Origin: Laccaria trichodermophora
Lineage: Eukaryota; Basidiomycota; Agaricomycetes; Agaricales; Hydnangiaceae
Direction of reading: 5' to 3'
DNA length: 64,000 nucleotides
NCBI GenBank assembly: GCA_018417955.1
Contig: JACTVC010000014.1
Span: 682,001-746,000, forward strand
Position numbers and translations under genes: made by a program. This document shows positions 46,618 to 59,962 of the stretch, piece after piece (positions within the stretch are counted from its first letter, which is position 1; every line of letters begins with the position of its first letter). Below the pieces are notes generated by a model. It did not search any database. It had not been told where the DNA came from and saw only the letters and a program-made list of their open reading frames with translations.

Positions 46618-47912
46618 AAGCGAATTTGAGTAGTCTCGGAGGGGACATCAACGCAGGTAACGGCCCCTGCAGAGAGGTGGAGCGTCCGTGTCGTTGAACT
46701 CTGAAGGTAACGGCCCGTGAAGCATTCATGTCGTTAAAATCTGAGAGCCATGTGCCAACGGACAGGTAAATTGAGGATGGGCTTTGCAAAGTGGGTGTCT
46801 GTGCAGGGTAATGGGTGAAAAAGACATGGAAACCAACACCAAAGTTGATCGAAGAATGTTGAAGTTCCCCCATGAAGACGGACCTGTCATATCCTCCACT
46901 TTATGTGACGATGCTGAATGACTTTATGTAAGTTCACGATGCTGAATGTATGAACGGAAGAAGCGACTTACGACGATCTCGTCTTCATTCAACGACTGTT
47001 CTTACATAGCCTGTAACCATCGATGCAGATGGAAACGGGACAGCAAATCTGTATGCTAGCGAACGCCTCTGAGTTCCCCGTGCTTTTGACTTGATCGGTC
47101 GCAGACACTGACTGCCTAAACGTTCCGTTGAGATCTTGGGGAGCGTGGTGGAAGGAGTTGCTTCAGAGAAAGGATCGCTTGTTTTGGGAGTGTGTAAGTA
47201 CCAACCATGGAAAATCCAATGACATCTCAAAATCAGTAAACGGTGATTATGTAAGTAGCTCTCAATTCATTTATGTACAAAAAATACAGGCATGTAGTTA
47301 TGTACAATGGGAATGGAAATGATGTGGTATCGAGGTCTCCGAGAGGCTTGGTCCATCGACTTGACTCTATAGTATTAGTGGAACAGAATGAAATTATGAC
47401 TTCTCAAAGAAAGCGTTGCAATGATGAACGGCGAGAGTGCAGGAAATATTAAAAGGATTTATGACGATGGTTTGACAGCGGTGAATTTACAGTGAATTCA
47501 TGTTGGCGGCCAAAGAGCGCAGATTGCAAGGACGCAGGAGATATGTAGGACAAACGGACCACGGGAGCGATGACTTGCGACGATGCAGAAAAGCTCGGAA
47601 GAATCGTCGTTTATGATGACGGATGGACAGCGTGTGGGGTGACTCGCGAAACATTGAAAGATTTCTAGGTTATGATGATGAGCGGACAGTGCGCGTGGCG
47701 AGAATGTCGGAAGTTCGAAGAGAAATGCGGGTTGTCACGGGCAGCGGGAGTGACGAGAATGCTGAGAATATTTACGGAAAGAATCTGTGAGCTGTGATGG
47801 AACGCTGGGTGGCGGGGATGCGAGGATTGACGAGAACGGAAGAACCGTCGAAAAAACTGCAACTTGGAACCAAGTATATGCGGCTTTCTTGAACGCAATT
47901 CCGCAAGATCCA
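46618..47912. other. Intergenic region, no supported gene
   Basis: Only short ORFs. Between about 47400 and 47850 there are weakly periodic words (GATGACGGATGGACAGCG-like), perhaps an old degenerate tandem repeat. Confidence 0.4.
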
Positions 47913-48791
47913 CTAGTTCGTAATGCGCGCCGTACTACGCACAAACCCATCCATCACCCGCCTAGCAGGCCCAAACTTGGATATCCCACACCTCTCACTC
48001 TCAATATGCTGGCACAACGCACTAAGCGTCGTAAACCTTGTCTTACACGACTCCCAACGACAAATATAAATCTTCTCCTGATGACGCGGGCTCGCCAGAT
48101 GTTGGTTCAACGCAGCAAGGGTCCGGTACGTCCCATAACAGAGGTAACACTCGTACGCGTACCCGTTCCACGCTGCATCCGTAGCGTAGTGCTTAACCTC
48201 GCGATCGGGGTTACCACCCGTCAAGAGGCGGGACGGATCCGTGACGAGGTTGTTCCGGTCGTTGTCGCGTACGAATTTGTTTAGTTTCGCGCGGTCGATG
48301 CCTGATTTACACGTCCCCGCTTCGAGGTGGAGTACTACAGCGGACTGGGAGACGAATTTGAGACCGCACCCTTTGGCGGGACACATGTAGTTCTTGGGTG
48401 TGTGGATGGAGGAGTTGAGGTGGGCTGTGAGGTTGTTTGCGGAGGTGAAGTGACGCTTGCATGGGACGCAGTAGTGATGGCGCGGGGATTGGCGGTAATG
48501 TTCTTCTAAGCCTTTCTCGTTGATGAAGATCTTGTTGCATGAGCTGCACCAGTAGTGGTCTTCTTGGAAATGCATCTGGAGGTCTTCCTCATCGTAACAG
48601 TGGATATCGCAGTACTGGCAGTAGTGGTGGTCGGGGCTTTGGACCAAGTGTTCTTTCAAGCCGACTTGAGAATTGAAGTCTGCGTGATGGGTGGGGCAGT
48701 ACCAGGGGTGGTTGACTGAGTTACGCATGTGCTGTTGGAGAGCGGAAAAGGAGTTGAAGGAACGGTCACAATCGTAGCAGTAGTACGCCAT
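47913..48791 (-). CDS. C2H2 zinc-finger protein
   Basis: A single-exon 292-residue ORF. Six or more C2H2-like fingers are visible: YCYDCDRSFNSFSALQQHM, WYCPTHHADF..LKEHL, YCQYCDIHC..LQMHF, WCSSCNKIF..LEEHY, YCVPCKRHF..LTAHL, and later YECYLCYGTY..LNQHL and CRWESCKTRF..LCQHI. Several are of the widely spaced type seen in fungal C2H2 proteins annotated as nuclear or RNA-related. The linker region (NKFVRDNDRNNLVTDPSRLL) and the tail FGPARRVMDGFVRS are typical of a basidiomycete-wide family. Nucleic-acid binding is expected; the target is unknown. Confidence 0.88.
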   Translation of the reverse strand: MAYYCYDCDRSFNSFSALQQHMRNSVNHPWYCPTHHADFNSQVGLKEHLVQSPDHHYCQYCDIHCYDEEDLQMHFQEDHYWCSSCNKIFINEKGLEEHYRQSPRHHYCVPCKRHFTSANNLTAHLNSSIHTPKNYMCPAKGCGLKFVSQSAVVLHLEAGTCKSGIDRAKLNKFVRDNDRNNLVTDPSRLLTGGNPDREVKHYATDAAWNGYAYECYLCYGTYRTLAALNQHLASPRHQEKIYICRWESCKTRFTTLSALCQHIESERCGISKFGPARRVMDGFVRSTARITN

Positions 48792-49083
48792 TGAGACGCG
48801 GTGACTACAAGGTGTGAGTACTTGAGTTCTACTAGATTGGAAACAAAGATTCTGAGAGAGTGAGGATATGCGGTACCCGTCGAGGAAGAAAGAAAGACGT
48901 AGAAAGGCCGACTTGTAAGACGGAGAAAGGAGGAGTTGAAAGAGAAAGGAAGACAGAGAAAGGGTGTGTTGACGTGTTGACGTGCTTAATGAGTCACGAC
49001 CCCGTCAATTCAAGCGGAGATCAAACAGTTTAAACAGAGGGTTATAGATTAGATAACGCCCTCCTAATTCCTTCCAAGTCATC

Positions 49084-49848
49084 ATGCCAGTTCCCCGTTG
49101 GAAAATAGCCATAGAGACAGCCATCGCTGAATACAAAAACCAAACGGGTGGGATAGACACCCGCAATCCCATTTTTGGCTAATACATGCGTACAGTATTC
49201 CAGCTCGCTACCTTAGACCCAACACTCCCAACCCCCCACGTCCGATCCCATGTCTTCCGCTCATTCCTCTCCAGCGAATCTAAACCCAACCTACCCCTTC
49301 TCATCAGCTCAACAGACATTCGTACCCCAAAAGTAACCCAACTCGCAGCACACCCCGACGCCGAGCTCGCATGGTGGATCGAAGGTGTCCAACAACAATT
49401 TCGCATCTCAGGCAAAGTGCACGTCGTCCCCGCGCCAGGCCACATCCTTTTCCGCCACTTTCTAAGCAGTACGACAAGTGACTACGAAGGAAGCAGTGGG
49501 ATTGCAGCGCTGAAAAAGGAAGGCTTTGATTGGGAGGCAAAGCGCGTGGAGGCGTTCAAGAGTCTGGGCGGGAAAATGAAAGCGACGTGGTGTCGGCCTG
49601 TACCTGGTACGCGGTTAGAGGGCGGACAGGAAGAGGCGAAGCGTTGGCCGGTGAGTATTGAAGAGCCGAAGGAGGGGGCGACGGAGGAGGAGAAAAGTAA
49701 TTGGGAGATGGCACTCCATAATTTCGCGCTTGTGGTGATTGATCCTGCCGAGGTTGATTTTGTTGAACTTGGTGTGGTTCCCAACCGCAGAACGAAATTT
49801 ACGAGGTCGAGGGAGGGAACTTGGGGGGAAGAGGAGTTGGTTCCATGA
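49084..49848 (+). CDS. PNPOx-like FMN-binding protein (Alr4036-type)
   Basis: Two exons (49084-49147 and 49196-49848) join in frame to 238 residues. The start MPVPRWKIAIETAIAEYKNQ followed by VFQLATLDPTLPTPHVRSHV is characteristic of the pyridoxamine-5'-phosphate-oxidase-like, Alr4036-type FMN-binding fold. The central LAWWIEGVQQQFRISGKVHV and the closing LHNFALVVIDPAEVDFVELG fit the rest of the split barrel. The second-exon ATG at 49186 sits inside the intron, so the upstream ATG is preferred. Members bind flavin; whether this one oxidises pyridoxamine phosphate is not shown. Head-to-head spacing to the zinc-finger gene is about 290 bp, so they may share a promoter region. Confidence 0.88.
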
Positions 49849-50192
49849 ATATTTGTGCTTGTGCATTACACGTTGTATTTTTAGCCTCGAGCTCGATATC
49901 CTTTCCTCGTCGACCCTTTTGAAGAACGTAGATAGGGATCTTACAAAAAGCTTGTTCCCTGGTGTGCCTGCCAAGACTAGTCGTGTACCTATCTTACGTG
50001 CTGTTAACCGCAGTTTGCAAACATTGCCCACTGGCATTGCCCCATGCTTGACATGCTTCCCTTTATAACTGATACATATCCGCAGGCATTTGGCTTTCTT
50101 GATCCACCTGCTCCCCCTTTCTCCTTACTTTCATACCATGCAAGCTACACCATAACGATACCCCAACTATCAACCGCTGCTTAAGCTCTACG

Positions 50193-53100
50193 ATGGCCAA
50201 TCTTTTTTGGCGCCAGTTACGCGCTCTTGTCTGGAAGAACTGGATTGTACTCTCAAAACACTCATTTGTGAGTCTACCGGCCATTACTATCTTGGCTGAT
50301 CTAACTTTCTTGTAGTTAAACATCCTGCGATGCTTTATCCTTCCCGTGGCATACGGGATCTTTTTAGCCGTCGCCCAGATCTTCCTGAACAAACCCAACT
50401 TCGTGAGTCCAGTACCCCCTTCCAACCCATCTAAATTAACTCTACATAGTACGGAATCGGCCAACCCATACCCATCTATTCCCTCCAATCCCAACTCACC
50501 CCCTCCCTCTCTCTCATCTGGGCAGACAGCACAAACGGGCAAAGCAACCCTACACCAAAAGATATCATCGCCCGCATCACATCCCAATTCACACCTTCCC
50601 AACTAAACGCCGTGAAACAGGTCTCATCACCCAACGATATACCCGCCGCGTGTCCGCAGAATTTTAACCTCTTCTCGGAGTGTTTTGCTGCGGTTGCGTT
50701 TTATGATATACCGGCTAATGGGAATGGGAGTGCGCCTGTTAATTATACGATTTGGGCGGATGGGGGGTTGATGTTTGTGGATGTGGTGAAGCATAGGAGT
50801 GATTTTGAGAAGAGGATTTTACCGTTGCAGTGGGCTATTGATCAGGTGAGCTGTCGTCGGTTTTTATATATATTAAGAGCTAGGGTTGATGTTTTATATC
50901 TGTGGATAGGCTATTATAGATATGCAGACGGGCGTACAGGTGCCGACACCTCTAGAATGGCCTTTTTCGCAGGAGACGAATGAGGAGCAGGCGACGCGTA
51001 TGCGACTCAGTATGCATTGTTTGTCTGGTACCCATCTGCTTGCGCATTTAACTCTTCTGCAGGTTACATCAGGGGCATCAGAGAACTCCTCGTCATTGCA
51101 TTGTGAGCCCTTACCATCATAATAACCGAATTTCTTCTCATGGCGACTAAGGTTCGTCTCATTTATCGGCATCGCATACCAATTACCAGGAGCAGTGGCG
51201 GGAGAGAGAGCTGGGATGTTAACAGCACACATGCGAGCCATGGGTCTCCTCGACAGGGCTCGAATCATGTAAGCCCTCCAACCCTCATCCAAAAACCACC
51301 TAAGTAATACCACCCCATTCGCACATAGATCATGGCACCTAAGTCTATCTCTAACCTACCTCCCCGCATGGATAATCGTCGGCCTAACATGGAGCTACCG
51401 CATCTTCTCAGCCTCCAACACCGGCCTCATCCTCATCGTCCACCTCCTCCTAGGACTGACACTCGCAAGCTGGTCCTTCTTCGTCTCTGCGCCCTTTGGC
51501 AAGAGTCCACAGCTCGCGGCTGTCGTATCGACGTTTTTGGGTATCCTTTTGGCGATTATTGCGTTGGTGTTCAAGTCGGCTGGGACAGGCGCTGCATTCA
51601 TTTTTACGATCATCTTTCCGCCTGGGTTTTATATCTTTGCGATTAGGGCCATATGTGGGTATGAGAATCATCAGTTGGCGACGAACGTGTTGAAGGGGGA
51701 CCCTGATAAACATTTGGTGCTGCTTCCTTTGATTATTGCTGCAATTGTGAGTCTTTTTTTCTTTTTTTGTGTATACGCGTGTTTTATTGACGCCTTTTAC
51801 AACAGATCGACATTTTCCTGTGGCCATTCTTCGCAGTCCTACTCGAGCGCAGACTCTACGAACCACCCCAACCATCCATAAAAGCGAAATTGAAATTCTG
51901 GAACTCCGCAGCGCGCACAAGCAACGCCCAGACACACTTCATTGATGATGATATAGCCATATCCATCAAAAACTTGAACAAAACTTTCAAAGCGTTGACG
52001 TTCAGCTCCAAGGGGCTTGTGACAGCCATCGAGGACTTGAGTTTGGAGATACCGAAAAGAGGAATCTTCGTCCTTCTCGGTTCAAATGGGTACGTCCTTT
52101 CCCGTGTCTTCCTGCACACTTAGCTGACGAACGAAACCAGTGCCGGGAAATCCACAGCCCTCTCAGTAATCGGCGGTCTAATGAGCCACACACGCGGCAC
52201 AATCACATTCGAAGGTGGCCTTTCCCGTCCACCAAGAGGAACCATCGGAATCGTACCCCAGAAAAACGTCTTGTTCCCCGAACTGACGTGTATCCAGACA
52301 TTGAGGGTGTGGCAAGCCGTAAAGTGGACGGACAGTTCTGCGGCTGATGAGGATCTTGAAGCGTTGTTGAGGGATTGTGATTTGGGAAGGAAGATACATG
52401 CGAATGCTGCTACGCTTTCAGGGGGACAGAAGAGGAAGCTGCAGTTGGCTGTTGGGCTTCTTGGGGGATCTAAGAGTGGGTTTTTTTTTCTGTTTTTTTT
52501 TGTGTGTGGTGTGGATTTTGACTTGGATTTGTAGTTGTGTTGGTTGATGAGTGTACCTCTGGAGTTGACCCGCTGAGTAGGCGGGCGCTATGGAGGACGC
52601 TGACGTCTTTTAGGGAAGACCGGACGATCATTTTCACTACTCATGTAAGTAGTTCTCTCTCTTGCTCTCATGGCGTCTTAACAAACCTTTGTCACCCAGT
52701 TCCTTGACGAGGCAGACCTACTAGCCGACTACATTGCTATCTTGGCTGCCCCAGGAAAGCTTGTTGCCTCGGGCACGCCCGTTTCCTTGAAACGCGATTT
52801 AGGAGAAGGGTACTCCGTCCAAGTCTTGTTTGCTCACTCAGACGATGGAGAAAAAGATACATCTGCATCAAGAGACGAGCTGCTCCATACCATCCGAGCT
52901 ATTCTCCCTCAAACGGAAGTATCTATGTCCTCTCCGCATCAATTCTGCTACCATCTCAAAATGAGAGACGTTGCTGTTGTCCAGCAGGTCCTGCAGCTGC
53001 TTGATACCAAGACGGGCGCACATGGTATAGTGTCCTATGATATCCTTGGGACCACTATCGAAGATATCTTTTTGGATCTGATGAGCAAGCACAAACTTCC

Positions 53101-55959
53101 AGAAACAGATAAACAGGACGACGAACAAAATCCTCGGGATACCCTTCAAGTTGTCCCTCCCTCCTCGGAATCTGACTCTTCTGGAATGGTGCTGGCAACC
53201 GGAAGGCCCGTTTCCCCGTTTCGACAAGCGTTCACCATCTTCTACAAACGCATGCTCATAGCCAGACGGAGCTGGTTAACTCCGCTACTTGCTATACTCG
53301 TTGCAGTCACTGGTTCAACCATTCCACTCGTTTTAGTAAGTGGCAGACAGACTAGCTGCACTAGGCACGTGGGCAAATCGTTCGCCCTTCCCCTGTTCCT
53401 ACCCAACTCTCCCATCGTTCCATTCTTCTCTTTAGACCCTTCCTCTCGCCTGCTAACTTCTCCCCCCGACATCGCAATGACGCTGGGCAACAGTACCCAG
53501 TATCTGCGCGTAACGGACGTTACGGATAATACCACATTTGTCAATGATATCACTCAGAATTACCGGAATTTCTCTCTAGGTGGAATTTCTTTGGATTTGT
53601 CGACGGGCAATTCGCTGATTGCGTGGGAGGCGACGCCTCCTGGGTTGAATGGGCCTACGTTGTTGAATTTGGTTTCGAATATCTTTTATAATCGCGCTCT
53701 GAACTCTACTGGAAACTCTGCGAGGACGCCGACTATCATTCGTGCGGCGTACGAGGCGTTCCCTCCTATAGCTGCTGGTACGCTCTTTTTTTTGAATTGG
53801 ACTGGGTTTTATGGAGCTGTTATGGTGCGTTTTTTCTTCGTGTATGTAATCGATAGTCATCATTGGAGATTTGTCAGGCTGTATACCCTGCTTTTTTCGC
53901 GCTCTATGTCTCGAGGGAGAGACGATCCTCTGTCCAAGCTATGCAACTCTCCAATGGGCTAGCGGATCCTATCGGCCTGTGGCTTGGACATCTCATGTTC
54001 GATACCGTCACTGTTGTCATTCTCTCGACTATTATCATTATTGTATTCGCCACTGCATCGAATCAGTTCCATGGTCTTGGCTTGTTTGTCAGTTCTTTTT
54101 GCCTTTCGTCGTATACGAGGCTTACCTTTTTTCCCCCTTACAGTGGGTTGTACTTGTACTCTATGGCATCGCGGGTGCTCTGTTTTCATATTGTGTTTCG
54201 TTGATAGTCGCCTCCCCACTTGCCGCTTTCGCCACAGTTGCTGGGTATCAGTATATCATGTTTATTGTAAGATTTCCATCCACCCTGGTGTTTTTTGGTT
54301 TTTACTCAGATATTTATAGCTGTACACCGCTGCATATCTTCTTGTTTTGACATACGGGAAAACGTCAGAATCCAATTGGCTCATAAACATCTGTCATTTC
54401 ACACTTTCAATCGTCGCTCCAGTTACCAGTCCTGTGAGTTGGTGAACATCCAGTGATGCTGGGGCGAGCTCAATGAGATTCTTTCACAGTTACGTGCGGC
54501 CTTTGTCTCTGTCAACCTCTTTTCCTTGTTATGCGATGGCAACAACGTCGTCACTCTGTCGTCGATGGGCTCCATCAAGAGATACGGGGGTCCAATAGTA
54601 TATCTCATCGTTTACTCCCTCATCTTGCTTGCAATTCTGGTCTGGGTCGACTCTGGTACTCGGTTCCGCTCACGCAAGCTAATATCATCAGGCGACGAAA
54701 CAACTAACTCAATTAAGGAAGATGTCGTCGTCGCAGCACAAGAGGCTCAGAATTCTAACGATTCTCTTCGTGTACTCAGCGTCTCGAAAACGTACAACCG
54801 CGAAAAGGTTGTAGACGATGTCAGTATTGGGGTTTCTCTCGACACTGTTTTTGCACTCCTAGGACCGAATGGTGCTGGGAAAACGACAACGTTCAACATC
54901 ATTCGTGAGGACATTACCCCTTCCATTCGTTACCACCATGTACTGAGTAGAACTTTAGGTGGAGACGTAGTTCCAGACGTCGGTGATGTCATTATTAATG
55001 GCACATCAGTCGTGCGGCATCCTCGAACTGCACGCTCTGCACTAGGAGTTTGCCCTCAATTTACGGCTATCGATTCCCAGCTTACTGTGCGAGAACATCT
55101 GATTATCTACGGGCGCCTGAAAGGGCTCGCGAAAGGCCCAGAATTGGATGGAAGTGTTGCAGCGGTCATGCAAGGGACTGCGCTCAGCATGTATGCGGAC
55201 CGTTTAGCGAGTAAATTATCTGGCGGAAACCAGCGGAAGCTTTCTCTTGCCATCGCTCTTATAGGTCTGTCCATGCTTCTTGACGATATATTTATTACCT
55301 TGGTTGATTTGTTATAAAGGAAACCCTACTGTCATTCTCATCGATGAATTCTCAACGGGAATCGACCCAAAGATGAAGCGAGATATGTGGGATACTCTAC
55401 GGAAAGTGTCAATCGGCAAAGCTGTCATAATCACAACACGTATGTGGTCTCTGCGCGGATCATGCATCACTCTGTTATAGAGTTTGTCTGTAGATTCCAT
55501 GGAAGAGGCATCAGCTCTGGCCAATAGAGTTGGAATCCTCGCAAAACGTCTTCTAGGTGAGAAAATGGACAATGACTTCTCGCAAGCATTCACTCATATC
55601 GTTATATAGCCGTTGGGACTGCCGAATCCCTCTCCGCTCGTTACGCGACGTACGAAGTCCACTTCACCTGCCGCACACGTGAAGAGGTCGTCAAAGCCCG
55701 CACACTCATGTCTCTCTTCCCTGGCTCCCGCATGGCAGACGACGTAGCTACGCGTTTCGAAGTCCCCATCATCTCCGGCAATGGATCGGATTTCTCCCTG
55801 GCTAAACTCTTCAACACCCTCTCTAGCCATGGTGATTTTACGGAGTATACTGTGGAGAAGGCTACGCTTGAAAGTGTGTTCCTCAAGGTGATTCGCGAAA
55901 ATGAAGTCCTAGAGGAGGATAGTGCAACGAGGAGTGGACGGAACTGTTGGATATTCTAG
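50193..55959 (+). CDS. ABCA-type full-length ABC transporter
   Basis: A multi-exon gene (about 17-20 exons with introns of 45-60 bp). The N-terminus [19 protein letters not shown] leads into the first transmembrane helix. A large extracellular loop and a first membrane domain (about 51120-51830) follow. NBD1 has GSNGAGKST (split by an intron near 52090-52140), signature LSGGQKRK and Walker [11 protein letters not shown] second membrane domain with an N-glycosylation-rich loop (NST, NTT, NFS) covers 53220-54640. NBD2 has [10 protein letters not shown], signature LSGGNQRK and Walker [11 protein letters not shown]. The product ends [13 protein letters not shown]. An in-frame intron lies at about 54908-54959 inside NBD2. 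Both ATP sites look complete. ABCA proteins export or flip lipids; the fungal substrate is unknown. Terminal exons are certain; a few internal joins were not checked base by base. Confidence 0.88.
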
Positions 55960-57880
55960 ACTCTACTACGTTGGGACTTCAGTAATCGAATTATGTGTAC
56001 ATTGTGTGTGTAAACGCTAGCGAATCGCGCGTGGACAATTGGCGAATGCATGAAGACCAGAAAAAAACCCATACATGCAGTACTCAACACAATTTCTGAC
56101 GTTGACTTTTCATTGAACAACGATGTGTAGAGCCATCTTTGCTGTGACACATTTTCAGGAGACCGTAGATTTCACAAATGATTCCATACAATAAAACATA
56201 TCTGTGTGAATTTATGTGGGGTGACCAAACTGTCAATGCATAAAACCATTTTGACGCAACCATACGAAACTTGGGAGGGCAATACTTAGTCGCTGGCTAG
56301 TATGTCTCCACAAGAAAATCGGTTGAGGATATCACCGATCATCTCAACTCCCAGTGATCGTTCTCTTTTTGAGGTTCAGGTTCTGGAAAGGTGATATCAG
56401 CAAAGAGAAGAAGTATGAGTTGACTAGGACGAACATAGGGGCAAGCCATTTTGGCCTTCGAAGATGGTGAATTCCCAGCAAACCGTTCTCTTCTCCGCCT
56501 CTCATCCTCAATGGCCCAGCTCCACATGTCGTTACAAGGGAATCTGATATGGGCCCCATGAAGCTCCCCGGTAAGTCGAGCACCTTCGTGTCCATATTGA
56601 CCCCGAAAATCCAGAAGCGGCCCTTTTCCACCCAGCTGGACAGAGAAAAAACGCGAGGCCCAGGGCAAAGAGTAGTCACCCTTGGCTGGATGACATAGCC
56701 TGAAAGCAAACGCCACTCCTTCGTAGCAAGATCAGGCTTCATTAATAATCGTCATTGCTTCGTCATCACCTTCAGCTCCTATGATACGTGGACGAAAGTG
56801 GGATGGACCCGCGATAACGAGCGATGATTGGCAAAGGGGACTTGGTAAAAACATAGTGGGGCAGAGCGAACATCATTGAGTCGGTGAACTTGATTCTTTC
56901 AGTGAGACTTCGCGAAATTCGATCACTGTGTGTCGAGGGAGTCTGAGGCGAAGTGGTGAAAGTGGTGAAGGGACTGCGTGAGAATACGCTGGGACTTTCA
57001 AAGGAGCTGAGTAGAGCTATCCGTAGGATCGTTAACTACCGACGTGATAGAAAAGTTATGCAAAGGTCTCACCCAAATCTACGTTGTATGGATTGCCTGC
57101 CGTCGAGTCAAGGGTTGAAGGTGGTCCAAATTCCGCCTAATCACATCTATCCATGCGTGTGAATGCTCCTTCAACACGTTCTGAAATTTTGACGAAGCAG
57201 ACATACAGTGTCGAACGCTGCCTCCAAGGATGCCTGTACCCAGAGCCGAGTTAGCGGACGTTTGAACGAGGGCAGAAGGCACGTTGGTGGCTTCAGACGC
57301 TGTGTGTTGAGTGAGACAAATGGTGACGTCGGATGGGTGGTAAAGACGAAAACCAAGTCGCATGATAGTTTTGACTTTCGCGATTGAGGGGCTGGGACTT
57401 GACGGGGCTCAGCTACGTTTGCTATGACTGCTACCCGAGAGACTGTCAGCAGAGGCCCTTTGGTTCAGCACCTGCACTGCACACCTTCGATTCTAGGTAA
57501 TTCTTGAGATATGCTTGCTGCTGGACGGATTTATGAGGACCTCCAGTAAGTAGTAGGTGCTGTGCAGAACTAGCAAGGAAGTCGAGCCCACCCACTGAAG
57601 AGGGTAAACTTCCAAGGAATGAGAAACGATGAGAAGACTGAAAAGCCTGGGCACACAGGTGACAGTGCTTTGTGTAAGAGAATCATTCACGGCACATTGA
57701 CCAAACAGTGGGATCTACATACATATTACTACAAGGCCTGTCCTCGAGGGCGCAAAACACAGCGTCATTGGGAAAGTTAAACCACAAAGCAAAAGCAACT
57801 GTAACGATGTAAGTAGGACTGAAAGAAAGGAAAAACAACTGAAGATTGCAAACAAGTCATATTGTGGAAACACCTCTCAG
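55960..57880. other. Intergenic region with weak minus-strand ORFs
   Basis: Overlapping minus-strand ORFs at 56339-56742 (two frames, 125 and 132 codons) and 57079-57363 (94 codons) have protein-like composition but no recognisable domain and no clear splice links. They may be remnants of a gene. No RNA gene or repeat is seen. Confidence 0.35.
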
Positions 57881-59962
57881 TTACGTCTCAAACGATTCCA
57901 AAGGCCTCTGCTCCGTCAAACTTCGACGCGTCGATGGCATAACATGGACACGCTCCTCTCCAACGCCTTCCTCTCCAGCCTGTTCAATTTGTGCAGTGTC
58001 ATCACCAACCGCAAGTGAGAGCTTCCTCCGTATGAATGTCCACTCCAACAGAGTGGTTTGGAAATCTATCACCACACACGGAACGATGTTTGTGTAAATT
58101 GGAACTGGCTCCACCTTCTTTCTGGAAAAAATAGAAAATTTGGAAGTTTCCGGATTGCCAACCTCTGCTCCCTCATTCTTCGCCCCAGTGACCCACAAGG
58201 AAGAAAGCTTGACAGTCATTTCCTCTGGCGGTGTTCCTTCATTTTTTTGACCTGGATGGAAGTAGTCGACAATGGGCAATTCCAAACTATCAGGAGGTAG
58301 GTTCAAGCTACCGAGGGATTCCCCATCGCTTCCGAAGTATATCAATTTGACAATGTTTTCTTCATTCCATTTTCTTATCTGCTTCCGGAATCTCGTCTGT
58401 TCAGAAGTTGTCCCCATCTCAGTGCCATTGTTGCGACTAAAGGAACAGTTGAATCCAAAGGGATTTTTGACAGAAGCTTGAAGACCAGCAGACTTTGAAC
58501 TCTGGGCAAATTCCTTGTTGTTTTTCCCTTCCTTGATTTCATCTGCAAACAGTGGTGTGTCGAGGGGTTGTCGAACAGTTGAATAGGAGGAAGGATCATG
58601 GCTGTCAACACAGATCGTTGCATATCGAAGGTCATAGCGTCGCTGAATGCCAGTATCTGGCCCTTGAAGATCGACACTCAAGAACTCGACATTTGATGTG
58701 GAACAAGGGTTTTCGACTGATTTTGGTTGCACCTATGACACCAAGGAAGGACACTGATATCAGCGACATTGAAATTATTGAGAAAAAGAAAGAACACCCC
58801 ACACCTGAAAGGTGAAAGCACCAGCAATCTTTAAAGTTTCACGTAGAGATTGACCCATAATCTTGGTGATAATCTCGAATTGGATGCGAGGCCTTTGCCT
58901 TGGACTGGACCCTGCATCTGGGTCCTGATCATGGGGGTGATCGGAATCATCACCAGAATCTTCCTGCTCTGGATGCTCTGGTGTTTTATCCTTTGCCTTT
59001 TTGCTATGGTTTTGACCACCAGCTGTATGAGCAGAACTGCTGTTGGATGTGGTTGCTGTACTATTGCCCTCAGTTTTTGATGACTCTTTCTCCTTTGATG
59101 ACCCTTTCTCCTGATCAACTGCTGGCTCTTCAACCTCTTGGGAAGTTGCCATATGAAGACGTCTTGCACTGTCATACTCAAATGAATCAAGGGTGTTGAC
59201 ATGATTTTGAACAAAATCATTGTAAGTTTCCCAAACTGTGCCATCATGTTTAAAGACTGGTGTTCGAAAGAAATGCTGTGGCATTTGGACAACCCCAGGA
59301 AAAGGCGACAAGATCTTGCCAAGTTGTTGTATGACCAGGTAGTCACCTTCAATCTTGAGGTCTTCCAGGATAGTAATCAACACTTGCTGAACATAGCCAC
59401 TGCCACCACAGAGCAGCTCTTCATCGAACCCAACCTGGGCCATCCATAAGTCCCTTTGCACTCCAAAGTCTGTGAGAATCCTCTCCAGGGCATGCAAGTT
59501 TGATTGAAGGTGGCACTTAGCATCACTTGCAACAAGGACCATAATTGAACATTGGGGAGATGCAAGAAAAGGTTGTTGGTGAATCACCACAGATGGCGTT
59601 GTCTCTGCCATTTCAAATTGGTGATTCTGTGGATCCAAACTCAGTGGATAACTCTGGGTGGAGGAAGGGGGCAGTAGAATTGGTTTTTGTGGAGGGATAA
59701 GCAGTGAGATGGGGGTGGGCAATTTCTCGTTGGGTGGTACAGACTCATCTGACTGTCTGCTGGCAGAAGCAGCTGCAGGCTTCATCTCAATGGTTTGCAC
59801 AATCTTGATGACACTGTCTTCCTCCACTGCTCCAGTTTCACTATGTGTAAAATCAACATCTCTGGCACTTGTGGAGCTTAGGCTGGGGTGTCTTGAATCC
59901 TCTGGAAACTTAAGGATGGAAGAATAAGCCTGAGTGAAAGAAAGTGCCAGAGCAAAGGTCAT
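57881..59962 (-). CDS. Lineage-specific protein of unknown function; 5' end runs into the satellite
   Basis: Two exons (59962-58805 and 58732-57881) join in phase 0 to 669 residues if the ATG at 59962 is used. This ATG lies in a degenerate last copy of the 71-bp satellite. The following CACTCAG is acceptor-like, so the true exon may begin at AYSSILKFPED, with an upstream exon inside or beyond the array. The protein has a conserved-looking stretch (residues 130-250, SIMVLVASDAKCHLQSNLHALERIL... PGVVQMPQHFFRTPVFK). A charged Ser/Lys/Glu/Asp low-complexity middle follows, then a C-terminal half with LIYFGSDGESLGSLNL and VVIDFQTTLLEWTFIRRK. There is no signal peptide beyond the weak hydrophobic MTFALALSF. 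I do not recognise a family. Confidence 0.65.

Noticed and set aside
47400..47860. Possible degenerate tandem repeat or gene
   Set aside because: Periodicity is weak and irregular by eye, and no ORF is credible.
56339..56742. Two overlapping minus-strand ORFs of 125 and 132 codons
   Set aside because: Both look protein-like, they exclude each other, and no domain or splice link decides between them.
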